A DNA stretch of 35,108 nucleotides from Fibrobacter succinogenes (GTDB lineage: Bacteria; Fibrobacterota; Fibrobacteria; Fibrobacterales; Fibrobacteraceae): positions 1 to 35,108 of the forward strand of contig CADCBQ010000038.1 in the NCBI GenBank assembly GCA_902799745.1, read 5' to 3'. Position 1 is the first letter of the stretch, and each line of letters begins with the position of its first letter. The notes under the pieces are model-generated. The model did no database searches and had not been told where the DNA came from. It saw only the letters and a list, made by a program, of their open reading frames with translations. The position numbers were made by a program, and so were the translations under genes. This document shows positions 14,820-22,204 of the stretch, piece after piece.

Positions 14820-16845
14820 AAGTCCAGACGATGCCGTAGGCGAAGCGGAGGCCCTCGGGCGTGTAGCCGCTAGCAGGCATGTAAATGCTGTGGTTGAAAT
14901 TCTCGATTCGGGTGTAAAGTTCGAACGAAAGAATCTGCATGCGGGCTTCAAAGTCAAGCGCCAGGTACTTCTTCATGAGTTCCAGTTCGGGGCCGCCGAA
15001 TTCACCAATGGTGCAGTCGTAGCGTTCACCGAACCATTGCCAGTCCACACGCACACTCACGCCTAAACGGTCGGACACAAAGCGGTTCTGCCAGTGGATG
15101 GAGCCCTTGTAGTAGAGTTCCGGCGTATCGATAAGCTTGAAGCTACGGTCAAGCGTTTCTCCGCGTTCCAGATAGAACTTCCAGTTGCCAAGCCTGAAAC
15201 CGACTTGCAAAATCCAGTCGAGGCTGTTCACGTTGTCGATGTTAGTCCAAGTGTAAACGTCATCGACGGCGTCTGTGGAATCGACTGAACCTCGCTTGAC
15301 CCAGCGCGGCTTAATCAGGTTGTCCACATCTTCGTAACGGAGGCCGAGCCCGTAAAAGACTTCGCGCTGCTGGTAACCCAAGTTGAAGGTATAGCGGTCG
15401 CGTTCTTCGTACTTGAGGTCTTTGCGGGCAAAGGCGAGGCGGCCCGTTTCGTCAATCTTGAGCTGGCCCACATCGGGGAACTTGTTGTCGTGTCGCCAGC
15501 CGGCGCTTGCACGCAGGTGGTACGGCAAAAAAGCGAGTACGTCGGCGGAGTAGGCCGGGGCGTAATCGACAGAATCGCGTACGGAGCTGTTACGCTGCAA
15601 ACCCGTTTGTGTGCGGAAAAGGAGCTTGTTCCAGAGGGTGTCTTTGAGTTCCAGGTAGCCGACTTCGCGGTCCTGGTAATAGGTATGCGTCGTGTCGTTA
15701 TCGCCGGTATTGTCGGTGTTCAGGAATTCGTATTTGAACTTGATTGCCGGATTGAATATGGTGTGGTAGGCAATGCCGAAGTTGCCGAGCATCGATTGAT
15801 AGCTTGTTGTCCGTAGGGTGTCGTAGAAGAGGGAATCGCTGTGCTCGATTCCTGCGGTGTCGGTGTAAATGTGCGAATCCTTGTATATGCGGGCGAGAGA
15901 ATCCAGTTCGATTTCGTGTTCGGTGTATTGCAGGTCAGCCGAAAGGGTAAGCTTACGGGTGGGGTAGAATTCTGCGCCGCCACCGTAGCCGAAGGTATGA
16001 ATCTCGGTGACATAGGGGTCGGTCTGGAATGTGCGAATCGCCTTGTCGAGTGTGTCGAGCAGAACTTTGTGGTTCGTGTTGTCGGCGTTTCGAAGATTGA
16101 TGTAGTTCAACTTGGCGAATGCCTTACCGAATCCGAATTTCCAGGTGAGAATTGGCTGGATGTGCATGCTGTTCATGGCGATGTTTCGTCCGCCGAAGGG
16201 AATCTGTGAGGAATCGCGGCCCAGGGCGAAGTACGGTGAGTGCGTCACGTTCTGGTAGCTGTATTCCTTGGAATCTACGTCGGAATGGCTGGCGAGCCCG
16301 AATTCAAGCGAAACGGAATCGGTCACGAGCCTGCGGAAGTCGAGGCGCAGCGCGTTACCGCCAAAGGCGGGGCGTTCCCAGTTGAGGTCGGTCACGGGAG
16401 TGTCGACCGGGACTCCTTTGCGTTCTTCGGTCAGAATTCCGTTTTCACCGTTCAGCCCGAGTGTCGTAGCGTCGTAACCTAGCCGTGTGGTAAAAAGTCC
16501 TGCAAGCTTGCTCGGGTAACGAGTCTGGATAGAACCCATGCCTAAAAAGTCGGCTTCCAGTTCCGGTGCTCCGAGAATCGAGGTTCCCAGGAGCCATTCG
16601 GATTTCTGGCCGGAAATGTCGTAGGTTCGCTGCATGAGACCGCGGAGGGGGAGCACCCAACGGCCTGCATCGGTTTCGCGGGGAGCGGGGTCAATGCCCC
16701 AGGGGGTCTTGTAGATGGAATCTTGCGCAGATGGCTTTGTGTACTGGTCGGGCTTTAGCGGTTCAGCAAATAGGGTGGCCGCTAAGAAAATCAAGACGAG
16801 AGACGAAAGACGAGAGACGAGAGATGTCATTTGGGTTAGTACCAT
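14809..16845 (-). CDS. Outer-membrane beta-barrel protein, unknown function
   Basis: A 678-residue protein with a signal peptide (about residues 6-28, ending ATLFA before EPLKPDQYTK) and a long body of alternating amphipathic strands rich in aromatic residues, Asp and Asn-turns, as in outer-membrane barrels. The chain ends YGIVWTFRN, close to a BAM-type C-terminal signal with an aromatic residue near the end. I see no TonB box or plug domain that would prove a TonB-dependent receptor. ATG 16845 overlaps the last codons and stop of the upstream PHP gene; ATG 16830 is an in-frame alternative that starts right at the signal peptide. The signal peptide is encoded by a 7-bp tandem repeat (16794-16828), an odd feature. 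Overlap of 11 bp with the convergent cyclotransferase gene. Confidence 0.8.
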   Translation of the reverse strand: MVLTQMTSLVSRLSSLVLIFLAATLFAEPLKPDQYTKPSAQDSIYKTPWGIDPAPRETDAGRWVLPLRGLMQRTYDISGQKSEWLLGTSILGAPELEADFLGMGSIQTRYPSKLAGLFTTRLGYDATTLGLNGENGILTEERKGVPVDTPVTDLNWERPAFGGNALRLDFRRLVTDSVSLEFGLASHSDVDSKEYSYQNVTHSPYFALGRDSSQIPFGGRNIAMNSMHIQPILTWKFGFGKAFAKLNYINLRNADNTNHKVLLDTLDKAIRTFQTDPYVTEIHTFGYGGGAEFYPTRKLTLSADLQYTEHEIELDSLARIYKDSHIYTDTAGIEHSDSLFYDTLRTTSYQSMLGNFGIAYHTIFNPAIKFKYEFLNTDNTGDNDTTHTYYQDREVGYLELKDTLWNKLLFRTQTGLQRNSSVRDSVDYAPAYSADVLAFLPYHLRASAGWRHDNKFPDVGQLKIDETGRLAFARKDLKYEERDRYTFNLGYQQREVFYGLGLRYEDVDNLIKPRWVKRGSVDSTDAVDDVYTWTNIDNVNSLDWILQVGFRLGNWKFYLERGETLDRSFKLIDTPELYYKGSIHWQNRFVSDRLGVSVRVDWQWFGERYDCTIGEFGGPELELMKKYLALDFEARMQILSFELYTRIENFNHSIYMPASGYTPEGLRFAYGIVWTFRN
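16794..16828. repeat. 7-bp tandem repeat AGACGAG in a signal-peptide coding region
   Basis: Units AGACGAG, AGACGAA, AGACGAG, AGACGAG and a partial AGATGTC. On the minus strand they encode SLVSRLSSLV of the outer-membrane protein signal peptide. Seven is not a multiple of three, so gain or loss of a unit shifts the frame. The same unit recurs at 34942-34969. Confidence 0.85.
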
Positions 16846-17708
16846 TCCGCTCTCAGTTTTTCACGGCGTTCGCGCAGCGCGTTCACCACGGAGTAGGGCA
16901 TTTTCATGCAACCCGGCGGGTAGGCGCCAGCTTCGGTATGAAAGTCGGAACCGCCAGTTCCCACGAGTCCGAACTTTTGGGCAATTTCCTTGTACTTGCG
17001 GCCAACGGCTCCCTTTTGGGCGGGGCTATAAACTTCGATACCCTGTACGCCCCATTCCACCATGTTCTCGATGAATTCGTCGGAGAGACCCGACTTGTAG
17101 GGGTGGGCGAGTACGGCGATTCCACCGGCGTTTTCGATGAGCTTGATAGTTTGCTGCGGGTTCAGTCCCTTCTTTTCGACAAAGGCCACGCAGCCGTCGC
17201 CCAGGTACTTGGTGAATGCTTCCGAAAAGTTCGAAATGTATTCTTCGTCGACCATGGACATGGCGATATGCGGGCGTCCGATGACCTTACCCTTGCAGTA
17301 GGTGACCACCTTTTCGTAGGTGATGTCGATACCGAGGGCGTTCAATTTCTTGATAATCGCCTTTGCTCGGGTGACACGCTGCTTGGCGAAATCCTGCAGT
17401 TCCATGTTCAAGGCGAGGTTTGTCGGATCGCAGAAGTAGCCGAGAATATGGATGTCCTTGCCTTGCCACACAGCCGAAATTTCGATGCCGGGAATGATTT
17501 CGAGACCGATTTCCTTGGCGGGTTCGACGGCCAGGTTGTAGCTATCCAGGTTGTCATGGTCGGTAATCGAAATGCAACGCAACCCTTTACGCTTGCAAAG
17601 GGTGAGCAGTTCTTCGACCGAGAGGTTTCCATCCGAAAGCTTGGTGTGCATGTGGAGGTCCGCATACCCGCCGTTTTCGGTGATGATTGTGGGAAACCCC
17701 TTTTGCAT
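16836..17708 (-). CDS. PHP-domain phosphoesterase (RNase AM/TrpH-like)
   Basis: A 290-residue metal-dependent phosphoesterase. The PHP metal-binding motifs are complete: ADLHMHTKLSDG (H19, H21, D26), SITDHDNLD, IIPGIEIS, IHILGYF, RPHIA, VLAHPYK and TGGSDFH near the C-terminus. Members of this family (YciV/TrpH) act as 3',5'-nucleotide bisphosphatase and as the 5'-3' exonuclease RNase AM that trims ribosomal RNA 5' ends; either activity is plausible here. The start ATG overlaps the TAA of the upstream GT9-like gene by one base (TAATG), and its own stop overlaps the start of the beta-barrel gene. The three minus-strand genes therefore form a translationally coupled operon of rather unrelated functions. 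Confidence 0.9.
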   Translation of the reverse strand: MQKGFPTIITENGGYADLHMHTKLSDGNLSVEELLTLCKRKGLRCISITDHDNLDSYNLAVEPAKEIGLEIIPGIEISAVWQGKDIHILGYFCDPTNLALNMELQDFAKQRVTRAKAIIKKLNALGIDITYEKVVTYCKGKVIGRPHIAMSMVDEEYISNFSEAFTKYLGDGCVAFVEKKGLNPQQTIKLIENAGGIAVLAHPYKSGLSDEFIENMVEWGVQGIEVYSPAQKGAVGRKYKEIAQKFGLVGTGGSDFHTEAGAYPPGCMKMPYSVVNALRERREKLRAEWY

Positions 17709-18256
17709 TACTTGACCCCGTAGTACTGACTAACCAGGGCGGCTTCGCTCATTTTGTTGGGTTTCAGGCACACATTCAGGAACGGATAGCAATGGTCTTC
17801 GGTAAACCCGATGCGGCAGTTTGCTCCGCTCTTTTTGGCCAAAAGTAGCGTCGGCCAAAATGCTTCGCCGAGGTAAATGCATACTTGTGGACCGTAATCC
17901 TGGATTTTGTATTGCAACTCTTCGAAGGCCGGTTCGCCGTAGCGGCATTCAAGCTCGGTATAGTATATCGCTTTGGCATGCTTGGCCGAGATAACGACCT
18001 GCATTGTATCGGGGGCACAAAGGAGAGCGTTTTTGAAGAACGAGTCGGGCATCGCTTTTATGAATGCTGTCGACTTGTCGATGTCCTGGGCGAGGAACAC
18101 GACTGTTTTGGGATTCCCCTGGAGTGCTGCCGGGAAATTGAACTCACCGGATTCATCTCCGGCTACATCCAAAAACCAACGGTACAGCTTTTCAGGACTG
18201 TAGAAACGCTTGAAAAAATAACGTAGACGATTTGCAAAATATGGCGATGGTTTCAC
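17708..18256 (-). CDS. Hypothetical protein, possibly half of a GT9-like glycosyltransferase
   Basis: A 182-residue protein that I do not firmly recognise. After a basic N-terminus (ANRLRYFFKRFYSPEKLYRWFLD) there is a Rossmann-like pattern, PKTVVFLAQDIDKSTAFIKAMPDSFFKNALLCAP, then VCIYLGEAFWPTLLLAKKSGANCRIGF. The last segment resembles the N-terminal half of GT9 heptosyltransferases (LLAKLAG..RIGF). The C-terminal sugar-nucleotide domain is absent, so it would be a half-length relative with no assured activity. The start is GTG 18256; a TATATTTT box on the minus strand lies just upstream. Only 25 bp separate this start from the divergent rnhA ATG. It is coupled to the PHP gene through TAATG. 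Confidence 0.6.
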   Translation of the reverse strand: MKPSPYFANRLRYFFKRFYSPEKLYRWFLDVAGDESGEFNFPAALQGNPKTVVFLAQDIDKSTAFIKAMPDSFFKNALLCAPDTMQVVISAKHAKAIYYTELECRYGEPAFEELQYKIQDYGPQVCIYLGEAFWPTLLLAKKSGANCRIGFTEDHCYPFLNVCLKPNKMSEAALVSQYYGVK

Positions 18257-18281
18257 ACGAAAAATATACTAATTTTGGACC
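18257..18281. promoter_or_regulatory. Overlapping divergent promoters, 25 bp between start codons
   Basis: TAATTTTG at 18270-18277 serves the plus-strand rnhA, whose ATG begins four bases later. AATATA at 18262-18267 reads TATATT on the minus strand and lies six bases before the GTG of the hypothetical gene. The -10-like boxes are nearly adjacent, so both messages would be leaderless and the polymerases would compete. Confidence 0.5.
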
Positions 18282-18866
18282 ATGCCTAAACAGAAATTCT
18301 ATGCGATAAAGACCCCGAATGAAAGCAAAATTGTCATGACTTGGGCCGAATGTGAAAAACTGACCCATGGAGTCAAGGGAGTGCTTTTTAAGTCGTTCGG
18401 TACGCGTGCCGAGGCCGAAGCATGGATTTCTGGAATGGAAGCTCCCGTACCCGATGGTATCCGGGTTTTTGTAGATGGCTCTTTTTCGCCAGATTTCCCC
18501 AAATCGGGCTGGGCGTTTGTGGTGACTGAAAACGATGTCGAAATTGCCCGCGGTTCGGGTATTACCGCATTTGATGCAGAAAGCCGAAACATTGACGGCG
18601 AAGTGATGGCCTCATTCCAGGCGATGCGCTGGCTCGATTCCAACGACAAGACGGGTACGATCTGCCACGACTACGAAGGCATTGCCCGCTGGGCCAAGGG
18701 CGAATGGCAGGCGAAAAGCAATATCGCCAAGCGCTATGTGGCGGCCGCTCAGCCTTACTTGCACCGTGTGAGTTTTGAAAAGGTCGAGGCGCATACCGGT
18801 GTCAAGTGGAATGAACTTGTAGACAAACTAGCGAAAGAAGCGATTGCCCGCGCCAAGAAGAAATAA
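18282..18866 (+). CDS. rnhA: Ribonuclease HI with hybrid-binding domain
   Basis: A 194-residue enzyme that cuts RNA in RNA-DNA hybrids during replication and R-loop removal. Residues 4-50 form the small hybrid-binding (viroplasmin-like) domain: KFYAIKTPNESKIVMTWAEC...GVKGVLFKSF. The catalytic domain follows, with D65 (RVFVDGSF), E107 (IDGEVMAS), D130 (ICHDYEGI) and D181 (NELVDKLAK), plus H171 in EAHTGVKWNELVD. This is the full DEDD set. The two-domain layout is of the eukaryotic-like RNase H1 type common in Bacteroidota and Firmicutes. The ATG follows TAATTTTG by four bases with no ribosome site, implying a leaderless transcript. The neighbours give no functional link. Confidence 0.95.
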   Translation: MPKQKFYAIKTPNESKIVMTWAECEKLTHGVKGVLFKSFGTRAEAEAWISGMEAPVPDGIRVFVDGSFSPDFPKSGWAFVVTENDVEIARGSGITAFDAESRNIDGEVMASFQAMRWLDSNDKTGTICHDYEGIARWAKGEWQAKSNIAKRYVAAAQPYLHRVSFEKVEAHTGVKWNELVDKLAKEAIARAKKK

Positions 18867-18929
18867 TTTTTTACAAACCTTGCAAACTGCGGGTTGCAAG
18901 ATTTCATTTTGAATTGCCTACATTTGTTT

Positions 18930-19020
18930 CCGCCGACGAAAGTCGGCGGTTTGTCGTTCCACAGACGGCGAACATTCAGTTGGGGAGTCCCGCCAATTCT
19001 AGGTGCGGCGGGGCTTCTTT
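18930..19020 (+). terminator. Two GC-rich hairpins between convergent rnhA and U32 genes
   Basis: A perfect 8-bp stem with GAAA tetraloop lies at 18930-18949 (CCGCCGAC/GTCGGCGG). A second stem pairs CCCGCC 18989-18994 with GGCGGG 19007-19012 and is followed by a T-rich run. The second could terminate the plus strand, and either could slow the convergent minus-strand transcript. T-runs are weak, so the call is tentative. Confidence 0.4.
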
Positions 19021-19034
19021 CGAAAACATAAGAG

Positions 19035-21596
19035 TTATTTCTTGCGGTCTTGCCAGGTGCTTTCGTTAAAGAGCTGGCCTTCGGAAAGACCGTACTTTTC
19101 TTGGATGCCCGCTTCGCGGATGGCATCTTCGATAGAGATTTTGCCCTGGATCGCCTGCGTGTAAATGAGCACTTTGCGGCGCACGGTTTCGGCGTCTTCG
19201 GTGAGCATTTCGAGACGGAAATGGTTTACGCCTGCGGTGCGGAGGCGGGGGAGCAGTTTGAGGGCTGATTGTGGCTTGCCCACAAAGAGCGTGTTGCGGC
19301 ATTCGGCGTCGCTCTGCAAGAAATGGCGTTCGCCCTTGTGGTCCAGGATTTCAACCTTGTGCTTGGTGCAAATCTTGTCGCATTCCGGGAAGCGGCGACC
19401 CGTGGTAAGGGCGCGGGCGAAGGCGCAGTATTCCGAATGGAAGGCGGGCATGTACTGGTGCAGCGTGAGTTCGAGGCGCTCTCCGTCGATGTTTTCGAGA
19501 AGGTCAAAGAGCTGCGTGCTGTTGAGGTCCCAGGAGGGGTGGAGTGTCGAGAGACCCTGCGAAAGGAGCCAGTCGTAGCTGGCGCTGTTGGCGGCGTTCA
19601 GGCTGTAGTCGCCGGTGAGCGGGATTTCGCTTTCTTTAAGAATCGAGAGCGCCCCTAGATTTCGCACCAGGGCAAAGTCCGGGCAAAGCCGCAGAATATT
19701 CTTGAGGTAATGGCTTTCGCCCGGCTTGTGGATGCGAAGCGTCGCCATGCCCGCCTTGAATCCGAGTTCGCGGATTTGTTCCAGCGGGGTGTCGTATTTG
19801 ACGCCCCAGTCGAAATCCATAATGACGTTTTCGATGGCGAGGCCTTCGAGGGCGGCGATTTGGTCTGGATTGCGGACGAGTACGCTGATAATCGGGCGTG
19901 CGGATGCAAATGTCGTGCCACTGGTTGGTACGGCGGCAGACTTGAACTTGACGCGGGTCTCGTTCAAGAAGGTTCTGCCTGCCTCGGCGCTCGGGTTCAA
20001 AGCCTTCCATTCGGTGCGCTTCTCATCGAGCTTTTCGATGGCTGCCTGGCGGAGCGTGCGGAGAATCTTTCCGGGAATGAACGCGCCGCGGTCCACTTGA
20101 ATGTCGAGGTGCTTTAGCTGATAGGCGGTCGAACTTAAGGCCGAAAGTTCCTTTTGGGCGAGTTCGCGGAGAGCCTTGTCGGCATCGTTCCCTTTGTTTC
20201 GGGCTTCTTCAAGAGTGAAATCTGCCTCGACTTCAACGGTGTTTCTTGGCGTATCGTAAACGGAAAGCTTGAGCGGTCCGCCGATTTTACCTGAGAGTGT
20301 CATGTGGATCGGCAAGCGCACAAGTTGTTCGCGGTCCGTAAAAGTCTTGCGCAGCTCGCGTTCAAGTGCGGGCGAGTCGTTGCGGTAAACTTGCATGCCC
20401 ACCGCAATCTGGCGGGTGTCGAATTCTCGCCCGAATTCAAGCTTCAAGAGCTTGGGATCGCCGCGCTTTGCGTGCGGTAAATGGGTGATTTGCGCGGCGT
20501 ACAGGCGGCTCCCGATGCTTACGCCGAGAGCCGCATTTTCAAACAGAATGCCGTCGCCTGGCTGTGGGTAGCAGGCTTTTTCGCCGGCGTCGGAGATTGC
20601 ACTGTCGAGGCCAACAATAATCTGCCCGCGGTCTGCCTTCACGACTTGCCCGAGAACCATACCATGATGATTGCTGAAGGTGCCGTTCACCAGTTCCTGG
20701 TGGTTGTCCCCGTCAAGCCAGCCGGTGGTAAGCCCGCGGCTGAATAGCACTTCGAGCGGTTCCATGTCCTTGGCGTCAAGCGGAATCCGGTTCAACGCCT
20801 TGCGGTAGGCGCGGGATACGGCGGCAACGTATTCGGGGCTCTTGAGGCGGCCTTCGACCTTGAGCGAATTCACGCCGATTTCTTCGAGCTCGGGCAGCTT
20901 CGGGAGGGCGCACAGGTCGCGGGTGCTAAAGAGGTATTGCGCATCGGTGTTGCGGTATTCCTTGCCGTCTACAAAGATGCGGTAAGGAAGTCGGCAGCTT
21001 TGGGCGCACTGGCCGCGGTTGGCGCTGCGACCGCCAAAGTTTTCGCTAGTCAGGCACTGGCCCGAGTAGCTCACGCAAAGCGCCCCGTGAATGAATACTT
21101 CGAGTTCGAGGTCGGTGGCGGCCTTGATGGCGGCGATTTCCTTGACCGAAAGTTCGCGGGCGAGTACGGCGCGGTTGAATCCGATGGATTTCACCAGGTT
21201 CACGCCCTCGGCGCTTGCAAGCGTCATCTGCGTACTGGCGTGGATTTCCTGGTTCGGACAAATGGCGCGAATCAGGCGGGCAAGACCGATATCCTGGATA
21301 ATGAAGGCATCGGGTTCGAGCGAAATGATTTTTTCGAGGAATTCAGGCAATTCTTGCAGTTCGCGCTCAAAAACGAGCACGTTCATGGCCAAGAAGGTGC
21401 GCACCCCGTGAATGCGGGCGTAGCGGATCATGTCGCGGACATCGTCAAAGGAAAAGTCTTCGGTGCGGCCTCGGGCGTTCCAGTGGGGGACTCCAAAGTA
21501 TACGGCGTCGGCCCCGTTGTTCACGGCTGCTTCGAGCATTTCGCGCGTGCCTACGGGCAGCAAGAGTTCCGGCGATGTCTGTGCGCTTGAATTCAT
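19035..21596 (-). CDS. U32-family protein, RlhA-like (23S rRNA cytidine hydroxylation)
   Basis: An 853-residue protein of the so-called peptidase U32 family. ELLLPVGTREMLEAAVNNGADAVYFG opens the barrel. HGALCVSYSGQCLTSENFGGRSANRGQCAQSCRLPY carries the conserved Cys set for an Fe-S cluster, and LKVEGRLKSPEYVAAVSRAYRKAL follows. PIHMTLSGKIGGPLKLSV (about 420-440) marks the start of the DUF3656 region. RlhA has the same layout and makes 5-hydroxycytidine in 23S rRNA from a prephenate-derived donor, so an RNA-modifying role is more likely than proteolysis. At 853 residues it is about 200 longer than E. coli RlhA; the extra C-terminal barrel-like part (about 570-850) includes another Cys group (HSEYCAFA, ECDKICTKHK, AECRNTLFVGK). 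ATG 21596 is used. Confidence 0.85.
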   Translation of the reverse strand: MNSSAQTSPELLLPVGTREMLEAAVNNGADAVYFGVPHWNARGRTEDFSFDDVRDMIRYARIHGVRTFLAMNVLVFERELQELPEFLEKIISLEPDAFIIQDIGLARLIRAICPNQEIHASTQMTLASAEGVNLVKSIGFNRAVLARELSVKEIAAIKAATDLELEVFIHGALCVSYSGQCLTSENFGGRSANRGQCAQSCRLPYRIFVDGKEYRNTDAQYLFSTRDLCALPKLPELEEIGVNSLKVEGRLKSPEYVAAVSRAYRKALNRIPLDAKDMEPLEVLFSRGLTTGWLDGDNHQELVNGTFSNHHGMVLGQVVKADRGQIIVGLDSAISDAGEKACYPQPGDGILFENAALGVSIGSRLYAAQITHLPHAKRGDPKLLKLEFGREFDTRQIAVGMQVYRNDSPALERELRKTFTDREQLVRLPIHMTLSGKIGGPLKLSVYDTPRNTVEVEADFTLEEARNKGNDADKALRELAQKELSALSSTAYQLKHLDIQVDRGAFIPGKILRTLRQAAIEKLDEKRTEWKALNPSAEAGRTFLNETRVKFKSAAVPTSGTTFASARPIISVLVRNPDQIAALEGLAIENVIMDFDWGVKYDTPLEQIRELGFKAGMATLRIHKPGESHYLKNILRLCPDFALVRNLGALSILKESEIPLTGDYSLNAANSASYDWLLSQGLSTLHPSWDLNSTQLFDLLENIDGERLELTLHQYMPAFHSEYCAFARALTTGRRFPECDKICTKHKVEILDHKGERHFLQSDAECRNTLFVGKPQSALKLLPRLRTAGVNHFRLEMLTEDAETVRRKVLIYTQAIQGKISIEDAIREAGIQEKYGLSEGQLFNESTWQDRKK

Positions 21597-21652
21597 GTGG
21601 CGAAAGATAGAAAATATTGGCTTTACTCTTTTTTATTTTCTATATTCTACGC

Positions 21653-21877
21653 ATGAACCGAAAGATTACTTTGTCTGCAATCCTGTTTGCCGTTTTGGCT
21701 GTTTTTTCGCTTTCTGCTTGTACTGACGAGGCGGCCGAGGCCGAAATGAACCGCTTGAAAGACGAAAATGCGGTGCTCCAGGGCCAGGTAGATTCGTTGC
21801 AGAAGAATCTTGATTCGTTGAATGTCTACAACGATTCTGTCAAAAAATCGCTCGAAAAGCTCGATATGCATCTTTAG
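21653..21877 (+). CDS. Small coiled-coil lipoprotein
   Basis: A 74-residue lipoprotein. Its signal ends with the lipobox L-S-A-C (acylated Cys at residue 23). The mature chain is one helix with heptad spacing of Leu, Val and Asn (AEMNRLKDENAVLQGQVDSLQKNL...), so it should form a coiled coil. It resembles Lpp in size and design, but I cannot claim homology and the C-terminal Lys of Lpp is absent (it ends DMHL). It may link or space envelope layers. TATATTCT lies four bases before the ATG, and no Shine-Dalgarno is visible. A similar small lipoprotein is encoded at 33157-33450. Confidence 0.8.
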   Translation: MNRKITLSAILFAVLAVFSLSACTDEAAEAEMNRLKDENAVLQGQVDSLQKNLDSLNVYNDSVKKSLEKLDMHL

Positions 21878-21946
21878 ACCGCCACCGGCAGAGCGGTTTC
21901 GGGGTTGTTTCTTAACTGTCAATCCCCAATTATTTAACAGTTTTGT

Positions 21947-21954
21947 TATATTTG
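21947..21954 (+). promoter_or_regulatory. TATATTTG promoter box for the structured leader
   Basis: TATATTTG at 21947-21954 predicts a transcript start near 21958-21962. That is the start of the structured region, so the box and the RNA ends agree. Confidence 0.5.
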
Positions 21955-21956
21955 CG

Positions 21957-22164
21957 CCCGTGGCTCACCATGGCCTTCTGCTACGGCAGTGGCCCCTTTA
22001 TAGTTTCGCTGGCCCAATTTGCCCGAAACCTTATCGCCGTCAAGCCTCTCAGGAGGCGCTAGTAAGATGGCTTTAAGCACACAAAAACACGAACCAGCCA
22101 CACCGCCTGCGGGTTTATTTCCAGCCTGCACCTGCGGTCAACCCTTACTTATGAGGTGCCCCGA
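21957..22164 (+). ncRNA. Candidate structured leader RNA (riboswitch-like or sRNA)
   Basis: About 208 nt between the promoter box and ATG 22165. Hairpin A: 21972-21994 (GGCC, CTGC-TACG-GCAG, GGCC; a UNCG tetraloop). Hairpin B: GTTTCG 22003-22008 with CGAAAC 22024-22029, inner GGC/GCC. Hairpin C: GCCTC 22044-22048 with GAGGC 22053-22057. Long-range helices: AGTAAG 22061-22066 with CTTACT 22145-22150, TGGCT with AGCCA inside it, ACCGC with GCGGT. The two ends pair (GGC..ACC 21962-21969 with GGTGCC 22155-22160), covering the GAGG ribosome site of the next gene. I tried to match 6S, SRP, tmRNA, RNase P and common riboswitches without success. Confidence 0.5.
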
Positions 22165-22204
22165 ATGGAATACATCGCACTCGCACTCTCACTCGTTGCA
22201 GTGA
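22067..22204 (+). CDS. Possible upstream ORF (45 aa) inside the leader
   Basis: AGGAGG at 22051-22056, one of the strongest ribosome sites in the window, lies ten bases before ATG 22067. The ORF encodes 45 residues with ACTCGQ and a C-terminal SHSHSHSLQ, and overlaps the start of the next gene (22165) by 40 bases in another frame. Its ribosome site is inside hairpin C. It may be a regulatory leader peptide or a chance ORF in a structured RNA. I see no family similarity. Confidence 0.25.
   Translation: MALSTQKHEPATPPAGLFPACTCGQPLLMRCPEWNTSHSHSHSLQ

Noticed and set aside
18755..19126. 123-residue minus-strand frame spanning the rnhA-U32 gap
   Set aside because: It overlaps the ends of both convergent genes and reads through GC-rich hairpins; no start signal or family match.
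21957..22164. Identification as 6S RNA, SRP RNA, tmRNA or RNase P RNA
   Set aside because: I could not find the SRP GGAA tetraloop region, a tmRNA tag or tRNA-like ends, RNase P core motifs, or a clear 6S central bubble. Left as an unassigned structured RNA.
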